Shown here: positions 54,689 to 63,998 of the stretch, piece by piece
How the letters are laid out: each line of letters begins with the position of its first letter
Numbering within the stretch: position 1 is the stretch's first letter
Assembly: GCA_949286165.1 (NCBI GenBank)
Contig: CASDZK010000068.1
Location: 22,479-86,478 of the forward strand
Direction: 5' to 3'
Length of the DNA stretch: 64,000 nt
Origin: an uncultured Alistipes sp.
GTDB taxonomy: Bacteria; Bacteroidota; Bacteroidia; Bacteroidales; Rikenellaceae
Notes under the pieces: generated by a model
What the model saw: the letters and a program-made list of their open reading frames with translations, nothing else
Told to the model about the DNA's origin: nothing
Databases searched by the model: none
Translations under genes and position numbers: made by a program

Positions 54689-56026
54689 ATGAAAGCATCT
54701 ATTCTCTTACAAAACCTCGAACAAAAACACCCCGGAGAAAAAGAATTTTTACAAGCCGTCCGGGAAGTATTGATTTCCATTGAGGACATATACAACGCGC
54801 ATCCGGAATTTGAATCTTTGCAAATCGCGGAACGGTTGGTGGAACCCGACAGGGTTTTCATGTTCAAAGTGCCTTGGATGGACGATAACGGGAAAGTGCA
54901 GGTAAATACAGGTTACCGGATACAATTCAACAATGCGATCGGACCGTACAAAGGCGGGCTTCGCTTCCACGCCAGCGTCAATTTGAGCATCCTGAAATTT
55001 TTAGGATTCGAACAAATTTTCAAAAACGCTCTCACAACGCTTCCCATGGGAGGCGGGAAAGGCGGCTCCGACTTCAATCCCCGTGGAAAATCGGATGCTG
55101 AAATCATGCGTTTCTGCCAAGCCTTCATGCTGGAACTCTGGAAATATATCGGTCCGGAAACGGACATCCCCGCAGGAGATATCGGAGTCGGCAGCCGGGA
55201 AATCGGTTACCTGTACGGCATGTACCGGAAACTGGCGCATGAAAATACCGGCATATTGACCGGGAAGGGACTCTCGTACGGAGGTTCGCTGATACGCCCC
55301 GAAGCTACCGGTTTCGGCGCCGTCTATTTCTTAAAACACATGTTGGCCTGCCAACAAACGGAATTAGCCGGGAAAACCGTTCTCCTGTCCGGCTTCGGAA
55401 ACGTAGCTTGGGGGGTCGCTCTCAAAGCCACCGAACTGGGAGCCAAAGTCGTTACCCTGTCGGGTCCTGACGGCTTTATCTACGACAAAGACGGCTTGAA
55501 TGAAGAGAAAATCGACTATATGCTCGATTTGAGAGCTTCCAACAACGACGTCATCGCCCCGTATGCCGACCGGTTCCCGTCCGCCGTCTTCATCCCCGGG
55601 AAAAAACCGTGGGAAGTCAAGGCGGATATCGCCATGCCCTGCGCGACGCAAAACGAACTGGACGGCAACGACGCCCGCCAACTGATCGCCAACGGCATAC
55701 AAATCGTGGCAGAAGTATCCAACATGGGATGTACGCCCGAAGCGATAGACCTTTTCATCGGACACCAAATACCCTACGGTCCCGGAAAAGCCGTCAATGC
55801 CGGAGGCGTGGCCACCTCAGGCTTGGAAATGTCCCAAAACGCCATGAAAATCAACTGGACGAAAAAGGAAGTAGATGAGCGATTGCACCAGATCATGCAT
55901 TCGATACATGAAAAATGCCTCGAATACGGAACCCGGCCCGACGGTTACATCGACTACATGAAAGGAGCCAATATCGCCGGTTTCATGAAAGTAGCGGAAG
56001 CCATGCTCGCCCAGGGAGTCATTTAA
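54689..56026 (+). CDS. gdhA: NADP-type glutamate dehydrogenase
   Basis: This hexameric enzyme assimilates ammonia into glutamate. The 445-residue protein is of the 50-kDa family. The substrate-binding NAIGPYKGGLRFHASVNLS is followed by the catalytic Lys124 in LPMGGGKGGSDFNPRGKSD and the Rossmann motif SGFGNVAWG, with AEVSNMGCTPEA and the closing PGKAVNAGGVATSGLEMSQN. Cofactor preference cannot be proved from sequence; this family is mostly NADPH-dependent with dual forms in Bacteroides. It is transcribed alone and followed by a large palindromic repeat. Confidence 0.94.
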   Translation: MKASILLQNLEQKHPGEKEFLQAVREVLISIEDIYNAHPEFESLQIAERLVEPDRVFMFKVPWMDDNGKVQVNTGYRIQFNNAIGPYKGGLRFHASVNLSILKFLGFEQIFKNALTTLPMGGGKGGSDFNPRGKSDAEIMRFCQAFMLELWKYIGPETDIPAGDIGVGSREIGYLYGMYRKLAHENTGILTGKGLSYGGSLIRPEATGFGAVYFLKHMLACQQTELAGKTVLLSGFGNVAWGVALKATELGAKVVTLSGPDGFIYDKDGLNEEKIDYMLDLRASNNDVIAPYADRFPSAVFIPGKKPWEVKADIAMPCATQNELDGNDARQLIANGIQIVAEVSNMGCTPEAIDLFIGHQIPYGPGKAVNAGGVATSGLEMSQNAMKINWTKKEVDERLHQIMHSIHEKCLEYGTRPDGYIDYMKGANIAGFMKVAEAMLAQGVI

Positions 56027-56063
56027 CGTAGAGAGTATCTAAATGAGCTCAGAACCTCGAAAA

Positions 56064-56180
56064 TTATTCAAAAAGGTTTCATCTGCTGCGTTACTGCTTT
56101 CCAAAGATTCGGTCACGTACGTCAGTACGCTTCCTCATCTTTGAAAATCAAAGCCTTGCACCTGAAACCTTTTTGAATAA
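56064..56180. repeat. 117-bp palindromic repeat element
   Basis: The 18-bp ends 56064-56081 and 56163-56180 are exact reverse complements. Inside are nested complementary words: CAAAGAT with ATCTTTG, GCTTT with AAAGC, and GTAC-GTCA-GTAC near the centre. On the plus strand the right end runs into a T tract, so it could terminate gdhA. It resembles dispersed palindromic units of Bacteroidetes genomes; I see one copy here. Confidence 0.6.
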
Positions 56181-56185
56181 CTTTT

Positions 56186-57583
56186 TTATTTTTCGATGTT
56201 CGGTTTCTCAAGCCCGAATCCCTTTTTAGTATCCTCTCGCTTCAACAGAAAAGCGAAACAAAGCGCCAAAAATCCGAATAAAGCGAACAGCAGCATCGGT
56301 AAGGTATAGTCGTATTCCGTAGTCATCTTACCGTCTATCATTACCTCTCCGCGAACGCAAAACCGGTCCAGCACATACCCGATCAGCAAAGGCACTCCGG
56401 ACAATCCCCAATTCTGAATCCAGAAAATAAGCGAATAAGCCGTTCCCAACTGTTTTTCGGGAATAATTTTAGGAACGGAAGGCCACATAGCGGACGGAAC
56501 CAAGGAAAAAGCCACGCCCAAAACGATCATCAACAAAGTCGCCATCTGCCAGGAACGGACAAACGGCGCGGCAAAAAGCAAATGCACGGCAATCAACATG
56601 ACGGACCCCGAAATCATGATGGTAGCTCCTTTTCCTCTTTTGTCGTACATGTTCCCGAACAAAGGTGTTAAAAACAGCGTTCCAAGGGGCAACAGGCCGG
56701 GAATCGTCCCGGCAATTTCCTGCGCCAACCCGAATTTCTGCACCATCAGATCCGACGCGTATTTCAGGAAAGGAAACACGGCGGAATAAAAAAGCACGCA
56801 AAGGATGGCAATGTACCAAAACCCTTTTATCTTCACGATGCCCCAAATATCCGAACATTGAAATTTATCTGCCGAATCGCGTTCCGTTTCCGCCTCCTGT
56901 TCCGCATCCAATCTCTTGTCCATTACGCAAAAGGCGAGGAATGACATCAATCCGACCACCAATAAAATCAAACACAGTAAAATGGGAGCGCTCGGATGCT
57001 GCATCCGGGCAGCAATGACCGGCGAAACGGCCATGGCCAACAAAGTGCCGATGCGTCCCGTGGCGACATTCAATCCCAGAGCCAACGCCACTTCCCGTCC
57101 CTTAAACCATTTCACGATAGCTTTAGTGGCGGTAATGCCGATCGCTTCCACCCCGACGCCGAAAATCGCATACCCCAAGGCGGCATACAACACCTGACGT
57201 TTCATTTCGAACAAATGCCAGGAACCTATCTGTACCGAAATCGTCGGAGAATCGAACACCGAAGAAACGGCCCAATACTTGATTCCCGCCCCCAGAATCA
57301 TGACCAACGTAGCCGACACTCCGGTAAAACGGACGCCCATTTTATCCAGAACGATACCGCTGACGATCAGCATAAAGAGAAATATGTTCAACCATCCGTA
57401 ACCGCTGGTAAAAATTCCGTAATCGGTGGAATTCCATGCCAACGTCTGTTCCAGCATGGTTTTCAGCGGCGCCATGACATCCGTCAAAAAATAGCCGCAC
57501 AACATCGTAAAAGAGACCAGCACGACGACCGTCCAACGGGCCGTTTTCGATTCTCTTATCGTTTTTTCGATAATTTTCTTCAT
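56186..57583 (-). CDS. MFS transporter
   Basis: This inner-membrane carrier has 465 residues from the ATG at 57583 (MKKIIEKTIRESKTARWT) and 12 predicted helices in two halves. The loop between helices 2 and 3 reads DKMGVRFTGV, an MFS signature. A charged central loop (DKRLDAEQEAETERDSADKF) separates the halves, and the second half has YDKRGKGATIMISG. Similar Bacteroidetes proteins are named only as MFS transporters. A much longer frame upstream to 57853 covers the start of the divergent peptidase gene and is not believed. Substrate is unknown. Confidence 0.85.
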   Translation of the reverse strand: MKKIIEKTIRESKTARWTVVVLVSFTMLCGYFLTDVMAPLKTMLEQTLAWNSTDYGIFTSGYGWLNIFLFMLIVSGIVLDKMGVRFTGVSATLVMILGAGIKYWAVSSVFDSPTISVQIGSWHLFEMKRQVLYAALGYAIFGVGVEAIGITATKAIVKWFKGREVALALGLNVATGRIGTLLAMAVSPVIAARMQHPSAPILLCLILLVVGLMSFLAFCVMDKRLDAEQEAETERDSADKFQCSDIWGIVKIKGFWYIAILCVLFYSAVFPFLKYASDLMVQKFGLAQEIAGTIPGLLPLGTLFLTPLFGNMYDKRGKGATIMISGSVMLIAVHLLFAAPFVRSWQMATLLMIVLGVAFSLVPSAMWPSVPKIIPEKQLGTAYSLIFWIQNWGLSGVPLLIGYVLDRFCVRGEVMIDGKMTTEYDYTLPMLLFALFGFLALCFAFLLKREDTKKGFGLEKPNIEK

Positions 57584-57657
57584 CTTACAAGTTCGGTTAT
57601 TACAACAAACAAAGGAAATAAAAAAGTATATAAATAGGAAGTTCCCGGTTAAAAAAG

Positions 57658-57665
57658 TATCTTTG
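57658..57665 (+). promoter_or_regulatory. -7 box of the M23 peptidase gene
   Basis: TATCTTTG is a consensus -7, 31 bp before the ATG at 57696. The -33 is not evident. Confidence 0.5.
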
Positions 57666-57695
57666 TAACTGTTTTTTAAACCGTATTTTCGAAAA

Positions 57696-59420
57696 ATGCC
57701 TTTCATAAAAAAATTCGCGGTCGGACTATGCCTGTTCATGTCAATCGTTCGTAACGGACACAGCCAGTCTTCCGTTCCCGATACGGCCACATACGCTTCT
57801 CCTCTGAATATCCCGTTGTATTTAGCCGGCAATTTCGGGGAAATCCGGAGCAATCATTTCCATTCCGGAATCGATTTCAAAACGGAAAACGTTTCCGGGA
57901 AAAAAGTCTTCGCCGTGGCGGACGGCTATGTCTCCCGCATATTCGTCAGTCCTTTCGGCTACGGACACGCTTTATACGTTACCCATCCCGATCTGGGAAC
58001 CGTATCCGTTTACGGTCATCTAAGCCGTTTTACCGGAGAAATAGCCCGGTATGCCCTGCAACAGCAATACGCTGCCCGAAGTTTTTCCATAGACCGATAT
58101 TTGCAAGCCGGGAAATTTCCCGTAAAAAAAGGAGATTTGATCGCCTACTCGGGAAATACGGGTTCTTCCGGAGGACCGCATCTGCATTTCGAAATCCGGG
58201 ACGGAGCCACTCAATGCCCGACGAATCTGCTGGCAAAAGGCATTTACAAAATTCAAGACAACCTCTCTCCCCAAATTCTATCGATAGCCCTGGTAGAAGT
58301 AGACACCCTTTGCGGTGTTCCCCTACATCGTCCTCAACCCAAAATACCAACCGTTCCGGAACAGGCCGGGACCTACCGGATGTCCCAAGATACGTTATAC
58401 CTCCGGAAACCGTCTTATTTCGCTATCGAAGTAACGGACAGAAAAAACGGCGTTCCCAACAACACGTTCGGTATCGCCAGGATGGAAGTAACGCGAAACG
58501 GAAAACCGTATTTCGGATTCAACATCGACAAAATATCTTTCGCGACCACCCGGTATGTCAATACCCTCATGCTGTTTCCCGAAACTCAAAATACTCGAAA
58601 CGACATATTCCGGACCTACATATCCCCTAACAATCAATTGGATTTTTACATCGACGTAGCCCAAAGAGGCGTTATCAAACCGCAAACAATACGGAATACG
58701 GAAATGATAACCGTACGAATATGGGACGATGCGGGAAACGAAGCCTCCACCCGTTTCCATATCAAAGCCGAGCTGAATTGCGAGGAACCTCCGGCCGACG
58801 AGGTTTCCGGCACTCCGGTATGGTGGTTGAAAGGCCATACCTACACCGATTCGCTGTGCCGGTTGCAGATTCCCCCCAGAGCCTTGTACGAATCCGCATT
58901 ACTGGAAATACGGCATAAACCGGCTTCCCGCGAATCGTTCTCGCCCGTCATGTCCGTTTCGGATGCGGACGTCATGCTGCAAAAACCGGTTACGATAGCT
59001 TTGAAAGGCAATCGGGTCCCGGCAGAACTGCGTGATAAAGCCTTGATTGTCCGGATCGGCAAGCAAGGAAAAGAATCGTCATTAGGCGGCCGGTGGAACG
59101 GGAATTATTTAGAAGCGTCCAGCACCGTTTTCGGCTCATTCCGCATCGCCGTCGATACCGTTCCTCCGCGGATCGTACCGGGAACCGTGACAGCCGCGTC
59201 CATTACCTGCAAAGCGACCGACGACTTGTCGGGAATCGCAAGTTGGCAAGCGACTTTAGACGGCAAGTGGGCCTTGATGCGCTACGAACCCAAAACAGCC
59301 TGTTTTACCCATCTTTTCAGCGATGGAGTCATCGAAAAAGGGGGCAATCACGAATTGATTTTCACGGTTACGGACGGCCGGGGAAATAAAAGCAGTCATA
59401 GACAAACCTTCAACTGGTAA
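57696..59420 (+). CDS. M23 family metallopeptidase (LytM-like cell-wall hydrolase)
   Basis: This exported 574-residue protein has a signal peptide in roughly the first 23 residues. The M23 domain at about 40-185 keeps all zinc-site residues: His56 and Asp60 in NHFHSGIDF, and His162/His164 in GGPHLHFEI. It probably cuts peptidoglycan cross-bridges or acts on the periplasmic side in envelope remodelling. The remaining roughly 390 residues are beta-sandwich-like segments (ITVRIWDDAGNEAS, IVPGTVTAASITCKATDDLSG, FTVTDGRGNKSS) that may position the enzyme. It is 3 bp upstream of the next gene, in an operon. Confidence 0.87.
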   Translation: MPFIKKFAVGLCLFMSIVRNGHSQSSVPDTATYASPLNIPLYLAGNFGEIRSNHFHSGIDFKTENVSGKKVFAVADGYVSRIFVSPFGYGHALYVTHPDLGTVSVYGHLSRFTGEIARYALQQQYAARSFSIDRYLQAGKFPVKKGDLIAYSGNTGSSGGPHLHFEIRDGATQCPTNLLAKGIYKIQDNLSPQILSIALVEVDTLCGVPLHRPQPKIPTVPEQAGTYRMSQDTLYLRKPSYFAIEVTDRKNGVPNNTFGIARMEVTRNGKPYFGFNIDKISFATTRYVNTLMLFPETQNTRNDIFRTYISPNNQLDFYIDVAQRGVIKPQTIRNTEMITVRIWDDAGNEASTRFHIKAELNCEEPPADEVSGTPVWWLKGHTYTDSLCRLQIPPRALYESALLEIRHKPASRESFSPVMSVSDADVMLQKPVTIALKGNRVPAELRDKALIVRIGKQGKESSLGGRWNGNYLEASSTVFGSFRIAVDTVPPRIVPGTVTAASITCKATDDLSGIASWQATLDGKWALMRYEPKTACFTHLFSDGVIEKGGNHELIFTVTDGRGNKSSHRQTFNW

Positions 59421-59423
59421 CGC

Positions 59424-60524
59424 ATGAAAAAAAAGCTATTCGCTTCCGTCATAAATACCCTTGCGGTCATTATTACCGTCATGGCCGCGATAGGCATGAT
59501 TTCGGTCTGCCTTACGGGAAATGTCGATCCCAATGAAGAGTGGAGATTGGCGTATGTCGGGTTGCTGGCTCCGGCAATTATCGTAGGCAACGTACTTATT
59601 TTTCTTTTCTGGTGCATCCGATGGCATTACCTCGCCCTCCTCCCGTTCGCTGTTCTACTGGCCAGTACAGGCATTATCGGCCGATATTTCCAGCCTTCGG
59701 TCTTCAAAAGCTATCGCAAGGAGAGCACTCTGAAAATAATGACATACAATGTCCGCAAATTCTCGGACCAGTATTCGAAATCTTCCCTGGATTCGGTCGT
59801 CGCCGTCATCAACCGGACCAAACCGGACCTGCTCTGCATGCAGGAATTCGCGTCCACCATCCACAGACCTGCCGACTCCATATCGCCGCTGTTGAAAAAC
59901 CTGCCGTATAAAAAAATCTATTACACGGAAAACTACGGTTCGAATTTAGGATACGGTTTGGCCATATACAGCAAATACCCGTTGTTGAAATCGGGAATAT
60001 TGCTGACGGACTCGACCACGGGAGGCACCCTGTACTGCGATGTCGCCGTCAAGGAAGACACCCTTCGCATTTTCAACAACCATTTGCAGACCAGCCATGT
60101 CAATGGCGAGGACAAGGCGTTTTTAACTTACGACAGTCTGATGAACAGTAACCTGCTATTCAAAACGCAATACGATAAGGTCAAACGAATCGCAGGAAAA
60201 TTAAAAGGCAATAACCGGAAACGGGCCATCCAGGCCGACAGCATCGCCCGGCTGATCGAAACTTCCCCTTACCCGGTCATCGTATGCGGCGACTTCAACG
60301 ACGTTCCGGCGTCCTATACCTACAATACCGTACGCGGCCGGTTAAGCGATGCCTTCGTGAAAAAAGGACGGGGATACGGATATACTTACAACGGATTGTA
60401 CAAATACCTCCGGATCGACTACATTTTTTTCGAATCCCCGTTAAAATGCACGGATTACGACTCTCCGGACATTCCGTACAGCGACCACAACCCGGTAATC
60501 GCCGATTTTATTTTTCAAAAATAA
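59424..60524 (+). CDS. Membrane-anchored endonuclease/exonuclease/phosphatase family protein
   Basis: This 366-residue protein has three N-terminal membrane helices (about 7-30, 42-62, 68-86). They are followed by an EEP domain facing the periplasm or cytoplasm: KIMTYNVRKFS with the metal-binding Asn, LLCMQEFAS with the catalytic Glu, VIVCGDFNDVPASYTY with the Asp-Phe-Asn motif, and YSDHNPVIADF with the final Asp-His. The active site is complete. The substrate (nucleic acid, phosphoester or lipid) is unknown. It is cotranscribed with the M23 peptidase, and its last 17 bp overlap the convergent GH43 gene. Confidence 0.85.
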   Translation: MKKKLFASVINTLAVIITVMAAIGMISVCLTGNVDPNEEWRLAYVGLLAPAIIVGNVLIFLFWCIRWHYLALLPFAVLLASTGIIGRYFQPSVFKSYRKESTLKIMTYNVRKFSDQYSKSSLDSVVAVINRTKPDLLCMQEFASTIHRPADSISPLLKNLPYKKIYYTENYGSNLGYGLAIYSKYPLLKSGILLTDSTTGGTLYCDVAVKEDTLRIFNNHLQTSHVNGEDKAFLTYDSLMNSNLLFKTQYDKVKRIAGKLKGNNRKRAIQADSIARLIETSPYPVIVCGDFNDVPASYTYNTVRGRLSDAFVKKGRGYGYTYNGLYKYLRIDYIFFESPLKCTDYDSPDIPYSDHNPVIADFIFQK

Positions 60525-62682
60525 CCGGATCGATACCTTTCAACGTCGGTTTTACCGGCTTTATGTAGCCGTCCGCATCGAACTCCATCCGATCAATGCA
60601 AACTTCGCGATGAAACCCTGCCGCATCTCCCATAGTTATTCCCTTCGGCCGGGTAAACCGATGATATACGATATACCATTCGTCCGTTCCGGGTATCTGC
60701 AAAACGGAATTATGTCCCGTTCCGAAAATCCCCTGTCCCGGATCTTTCGACAAAATCAAATTGTTTTCCGGAATCCGGATAGGCCCGAAAGGAGAATCGG
60801 AAACACCGTAACGGACCCGATAATTCTCGCTCCGCGTATCGTCTTCCGACCAGAGGAAATAATAACGCCCGTTCCGGGAAAACACGTAAACCCCTTCCCT
60901 AAAAGTACCGTCTTCCGGCGTAATTACCCGGGTAGTGCCCGTTTCCAACGAAACCATATCCGGATTCAATCGGGCAACGGCCAGATATCCGTTTCCCCAA
61001 TACAAATAGTTTTCGCCGGAGACAGGATCGCAAAAAACATCCGGATCGATCTGTTGCCCTCCCGTCACTCCTTCCGGAAATCCGGCCACCAACGGTTGGC
61101 CGGAATCAGTAAAAGGTCCCGTCGGATGTTCGGCCGTAGCCACCCCGATTTTCTGTGCCGCTGTAAAATAGTAATAATAACGGTAACCGGTATCCGTCTT
61201 TTTTTCGATAATGGCCGGAGCCCACGCATTGCGGGACGCCCAGGACACATCCTTCTTTAAATCCAGAATTACCCCCTCGTCGGTCCAATGGACCAGATCG
61301 GGAGAAGAAAACGTTTTAAAATAGGTTCCGGACCAACCGGTAAAACCGTCACTGGTAGGATACAGATAAAACTTTCCGGTAGATTCGGCATACAGAATCT
61401 CAGGATCTGCGAAATAACCGTCCAACACCGGGTTTTCGGCCGTCTGCGCCGTTACCCGATATGTCTTGACCGTATGACCTTTCCTCTGAAGACGGCAAAC
61501 GACAGGCCCTTTTGTAAAATCGCCCCGTTTCAACGAAACTTTCGTCCCCGGAAAAGCCGTAAATTCCGGAGAGAACCGAGTCAGATCCGTGTCGGGACGA
61601 ACGGGAAGCAAAACCGTATCCCGAATATCGTCGATCACAATATTGTTCCGTTTCACAGCAGGATTTTCCGCTGAAATCAATCCCCAATCTTCCGGTTGGC
61701 TCCATTCGTCCGTCAAACGATCCAGTTCTTTTCGGGTAATCGGCAGCACGGTACCGTGGCGGGGCTTGAAATTCATCGAAACTTGTTGATCAACAACTTC
61801 AAATTCCGTCAAATCGCGGCTTCGGGTAAATTGATACTTTCCGCTCATGTACAAATCGTACATCAAAATATAGGAATCGCTCCCGATCAGCCGGAACACG
61901 GCCGAACCCTCCACTGCTTCGTCCGTCTGATGCAAATAACGATCATACAGCACATACGGACCAGTAACCGCATCCGCCACCGCCTTCTTTATTCCGTTGC
62001 CGTCTCCTTCCGTCTTAAAAAACAGATGATATTTTCCGTCTTTGGGTATAATATCCCCGTCAATGCAGGATTTCCCCGCCGGGCTTTCAAACAACACTTT
62101 CGGGGAGGTTTCCAATGCCGTAAATTCCCGGTTGGCATAAGCATAATAGATTACATCAGCGCCTTCTCCGAAACGCATCGACCAGTATATCATATATTTT
62201 CCGGCCCGAGGATCATAAATCGTCTGCGGAGCCCATACACGATTCACACCTTGAAATTCAGGGAAGGTAGCGGGAATATCGACAATCGACGAACTCCAGT
62301 GTACCAAATCCTCCGATTTCAGCAACACCATCGCATAATTAGGTCCCCAACCGTTTTTAGCCACCTGCATATCCGTAGCGACCATATAAAAGGTCTTTCC
62401 GTCTTCGCATCTCAAAATATGAGGATCCCGGACTCCTCCGGCGGAACTGATCGAAACAGGATCCAGTATCGGCCGGTTTCCGTTAAGCGCCCGGTAATTG
62501 TATCCGTCGCGGCTGACAGCGAAACGTATCGCTTCTTCTCCTGCCCCGTTTCCCGTAAAATACACAAACAAATAGGCTGAACACCCTTTCGTGTTATCCC
62601 AATGCGTATTTTTAGGCGCGGCATACGAAACTCCACTTAATAAAAAGATACACGTTAAAAATAACAAATCCCGTTTTTTCAT
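60508..62682 (-). CDS. Two-domain GH43 family protein
   Basis: This exported 724-residue protein is two beta-propeller modules in one chain. The start ATG at 62682 gives the signal MKKRDLLFLTCIFLLSGVSYA; in-frame starts further up lie at or before the predicted transcript start. The first module (about 25-330) has VRDPHIL, IDGDIIPKDGKY and VEGSAVF at the triad positions. The second (about 420-724) has YFADPEIL, QQIDPDVFCD and REGVYVFSR, plus GTGHNSV. Both triads look intact, so both modules may be active, or one may bind. Arabinofuranosidase or xylosidase activity is likely. Its promoter carries a palindrome shared with the GH43 at 38801. Confidence 0.85.
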   Translation of the reverse strand: MKKRDLLFLTCIFLLSGVSYAAPKNTHWDNTKGCSAYLFVYFTGNGAGEEAIRFAVSRDGYNYRALNGNRPILDPVSISSAGGVRDPHILRCEDGKTFYMVATDMQVAKNGWGPNYAMVLLKSEDLVHWSSSIVDIPATFPEFQGVNRVWAPQTIYDPRAGKYMIYWSMRFGEGADVIYYAYANREFTALETSPKVLFESPAGKSCIDGDIIPKDGKYHLFFKTEGDGNGIKKAVADAVTGPYVLYDRYLHQTDEAVEGSAVFRLIGSDSYILMYDLYMSGKYQFTRSRDLTEFEVVDQQVSMNFKPRHGTVLPITRKELDRLTDEWSQPEDWGLISAENPAVKRNNIVIDDIRDTVLLPVRPDTDLTRFSPEFTAFPGTKVSLKRGDFTKGPVVCRLQRKGHTVKTYRVTAQTAENPVLDGYFADPEILYAESTGKFYLYPTSDGFTGWSGTYFKTFSSPDLVHWTDEGVILDLKKDVSWASRNAWAPAIIEKKTDTGYRYYYYFTAAQKIGVATAEHPTGPFTDSGQPLVAGFPEGVTGGQQIDPDVFCDPVSGENYLYWGNGYLAVARLNPDMVSLETGTTRVITPEDGTFREGVYVFSRNGRYYFLWSEDDTRSENYRVRYGVSDSPFGPIRIPENNLILSKDPGQGIFGTGHNSVLQIPGTDEWYIVYHRFTRPKGITMGDAAGFHREVCIDRMEFDADGYIKPVKPTLKGIDPVIFEK

Positions 62683-62709
62683 GGTCAGCAGTTTTATAGA
62701 TTCCATGTT

Positions 62710-62740
62710 CAAATATAAATGTATTTTTTACACTTACAAA
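62710..62740 (-). promoter_or_regulatory. Promoter of the two-domain GH43 gene
   Basis: On the minus strand, TTTG (62737-62740), 19 bases, then TATATTTG (62710-62717) match the Bacteroidetes consensus exactly. The transcript start near 62703 supports the ATG at 62682. Confidence 0.75.
62716..62736. promoter_or_regulatory. 21-bp palindrome filling the promoter spacer (site B)
   Basis: On the minus strand it reads TAAGTGTA, five A, TACATTTA, matching site A (38722-38742) at 20 of 21 positions. It fills the space between the -33 and -7 boxes. Confidence 0.65.
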
Positions 62741-62814
62741 AAAAATAAACCAGAAATAAAAACAAGATGTATCTTTGTCTTCCTCATTACTCGCTCAAAA
62801 TAGCTCAGTCTTAT

Positions 62815-63171
62815 TACAAATTCTCTTATCAATAGCAGACACTCTCGGTAGTGGATATACACTCCCGACAAAATTGTTTTACCCGACACACTCCATCGCT
62901 TGCACGACTATACCGTTTCTCGTGAGACAGGCCGAGAAAGGAGTACTGATAACTCCAGCATAAATTTACCGCACACCACCCAATATCATAAGAGCCGCCT
63001 TAACTTTTTATCACCTTGTCAACAACGGGTGTTCTCTGAAACTCCAGGATTGCCTGTCAAGATTCGATATAGGTCGGAAATGCCACGTCCGTCCAATGTA
63101 CAGACATTCCCATGGACTACAATTAAGGAATGATACCCATCTTGCAACAATCTTATCAAATTTTCCTTCAT
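62815..63171 (-). pseudogene. Decayed DUF1893 family gene
   Basis: The ATG at 63171 overlaps the stop of the aldo/keto reductase gene (ATGA). The first 50 codons (MKENLIRLLQDGYHSLIVVH, then GRGISDLYRIL) match the start of DUF1893 proteins, then a stop follows at about 63019. Further homology continues in other frames on the same strand: VDKV, then AALMILGGV at about 62955-62985, then GVISTP at about 62935, each broken by stops or frame changes. The left boundary is approximate. The intact protein family is about 140 residues and of unknown function. Confidence 0.7.
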
Positions 63172-63998
63172 AATGTTTCCTGTTTCAGTTGTTCCACAAA
63201 ATGGTCTATTCGCTGCATTTGTGCAGGAATGTCGATGTTTTGAGGACAGTGATGCGTACACTGGTTACAACCGATGCAATGGTTCGCCTGACGAAGGCGC
63301 GGTACACTACGGTCGTACCCCACGAGAAAGGCGCGGCGGGCACGGCGGTAATTTTCATCTTGCGAAGAGGTGGGGACGTTACCCTCGTTGATGCACTTGT
63401 TGTAGTGTGCGAAGATACCCGGAATATCCAACCCATAAGGGCAAGGCATACAATACTGGCACGTCGTACAAGGCACCGAAGGATATTTCAGCATCGTCTG
63501 CGCCGTGTCTTCAAGCAAAGTAAGCTCCTCATCCGTACAAGGATCGAGCGGTGCTAAAGTACGTATATTGTCCTGCAAATGCTCCATGTAAGTCATACCG
63601 CTCAGTACTGTCAGCACACGGGGAAACGTGGCCGCGAAACGGAATGCCCATGAGGCGATGCTCTCCTGCGGACAACGTTGTTTCAAGCGTGCGTTCAGAT
63701 AGTCCGTCAATCCGGCCAGACGGCCACCCAATAGTGGCTCCATAACTACCACAGGAATGTTCCGCTTGTCTAACTCCGCATAGAGGTAATCGACATTGAT
63801 ATTCATGCCTGATACATGTCGGTAATCTATATAATTAAGTTGAATTTGCACAAAATCCCAGCGGAACTCGTCATGACGGGAGAGCAAATAGTCGAAAGCC
63901 TTGACGTTACCATGATATGAAAACCCCAGATTACGAATACGACCAACCTCGCGCTCTTTCAGTAGAAAATCGAGCAGTTTATTGTCGAAAAAACGTTC
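63168..63998 (-). CDS. Iron-sulfur aldo/keto reductase family protein (partial)
   Basis: The frame is open to the right window edge, so the N-terminal part is missing; the visible part has about 276 residues. It has the AKR barrel segments ERFFDNKLLDFLLKER, VGRIRNLGFSYHG with the catalytic-type His, FVQIQLNYID and VVVMEPLLGGRLAG. The C-terminal half has two cysteine clusters, CTTCQYCMPCP and CIGCNQCTHHCP (C-x2-C-x2-C-x3-CP), the latter as in bacterial ferredoxins, so 4Fe-4S clusters are likely. Such proteins are common redox enzymes of unknown substrate in anaerobes. The ATGA overlap couples it to the decayed DUF1893 gene. Confidence 0.88.
   Translation of the reverse strand, partial: ERFFDNKLLDFLLKEREVGRIRNLGFSYHGNVKAFDYLLSRHDEFRWDFVQIQLNYIDYRHVSGMNINVDYLYAELDKRNIPVVVMEPLLGGRLAGLTDYLNARLKQRCPQESIASWAFRFAATFPRVLTVLSGMTYMEHLQDNIRTLAPLDPCTDEELTLLEDTAQTMLKYPSVPCTTCQYCMPCPYGLDIPGIFAHYNKCINEGNVPTSSQDENYRRARRAFLVGYDRSVPRLRQANHCIGCNQCTHHCPQNIDIPAQMQRIDHFVEQLKQETL

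Noticed and set aside
57584..57853. A 90-codon upstream extension of the MFS transporter frame
   Set aside because: It runs antisense to the start of the M23 gene, contains no membrane-protein features, and the MFS family begins at the ATG at 57583.
62775..63133. Two plus-strand frames in the gap before the aldo/keto reductase
   Set aside because: They are antisense to the decayed DUF1893 gene, whose remaining homology is on the minus strand; the plus-strand translations show no family features.
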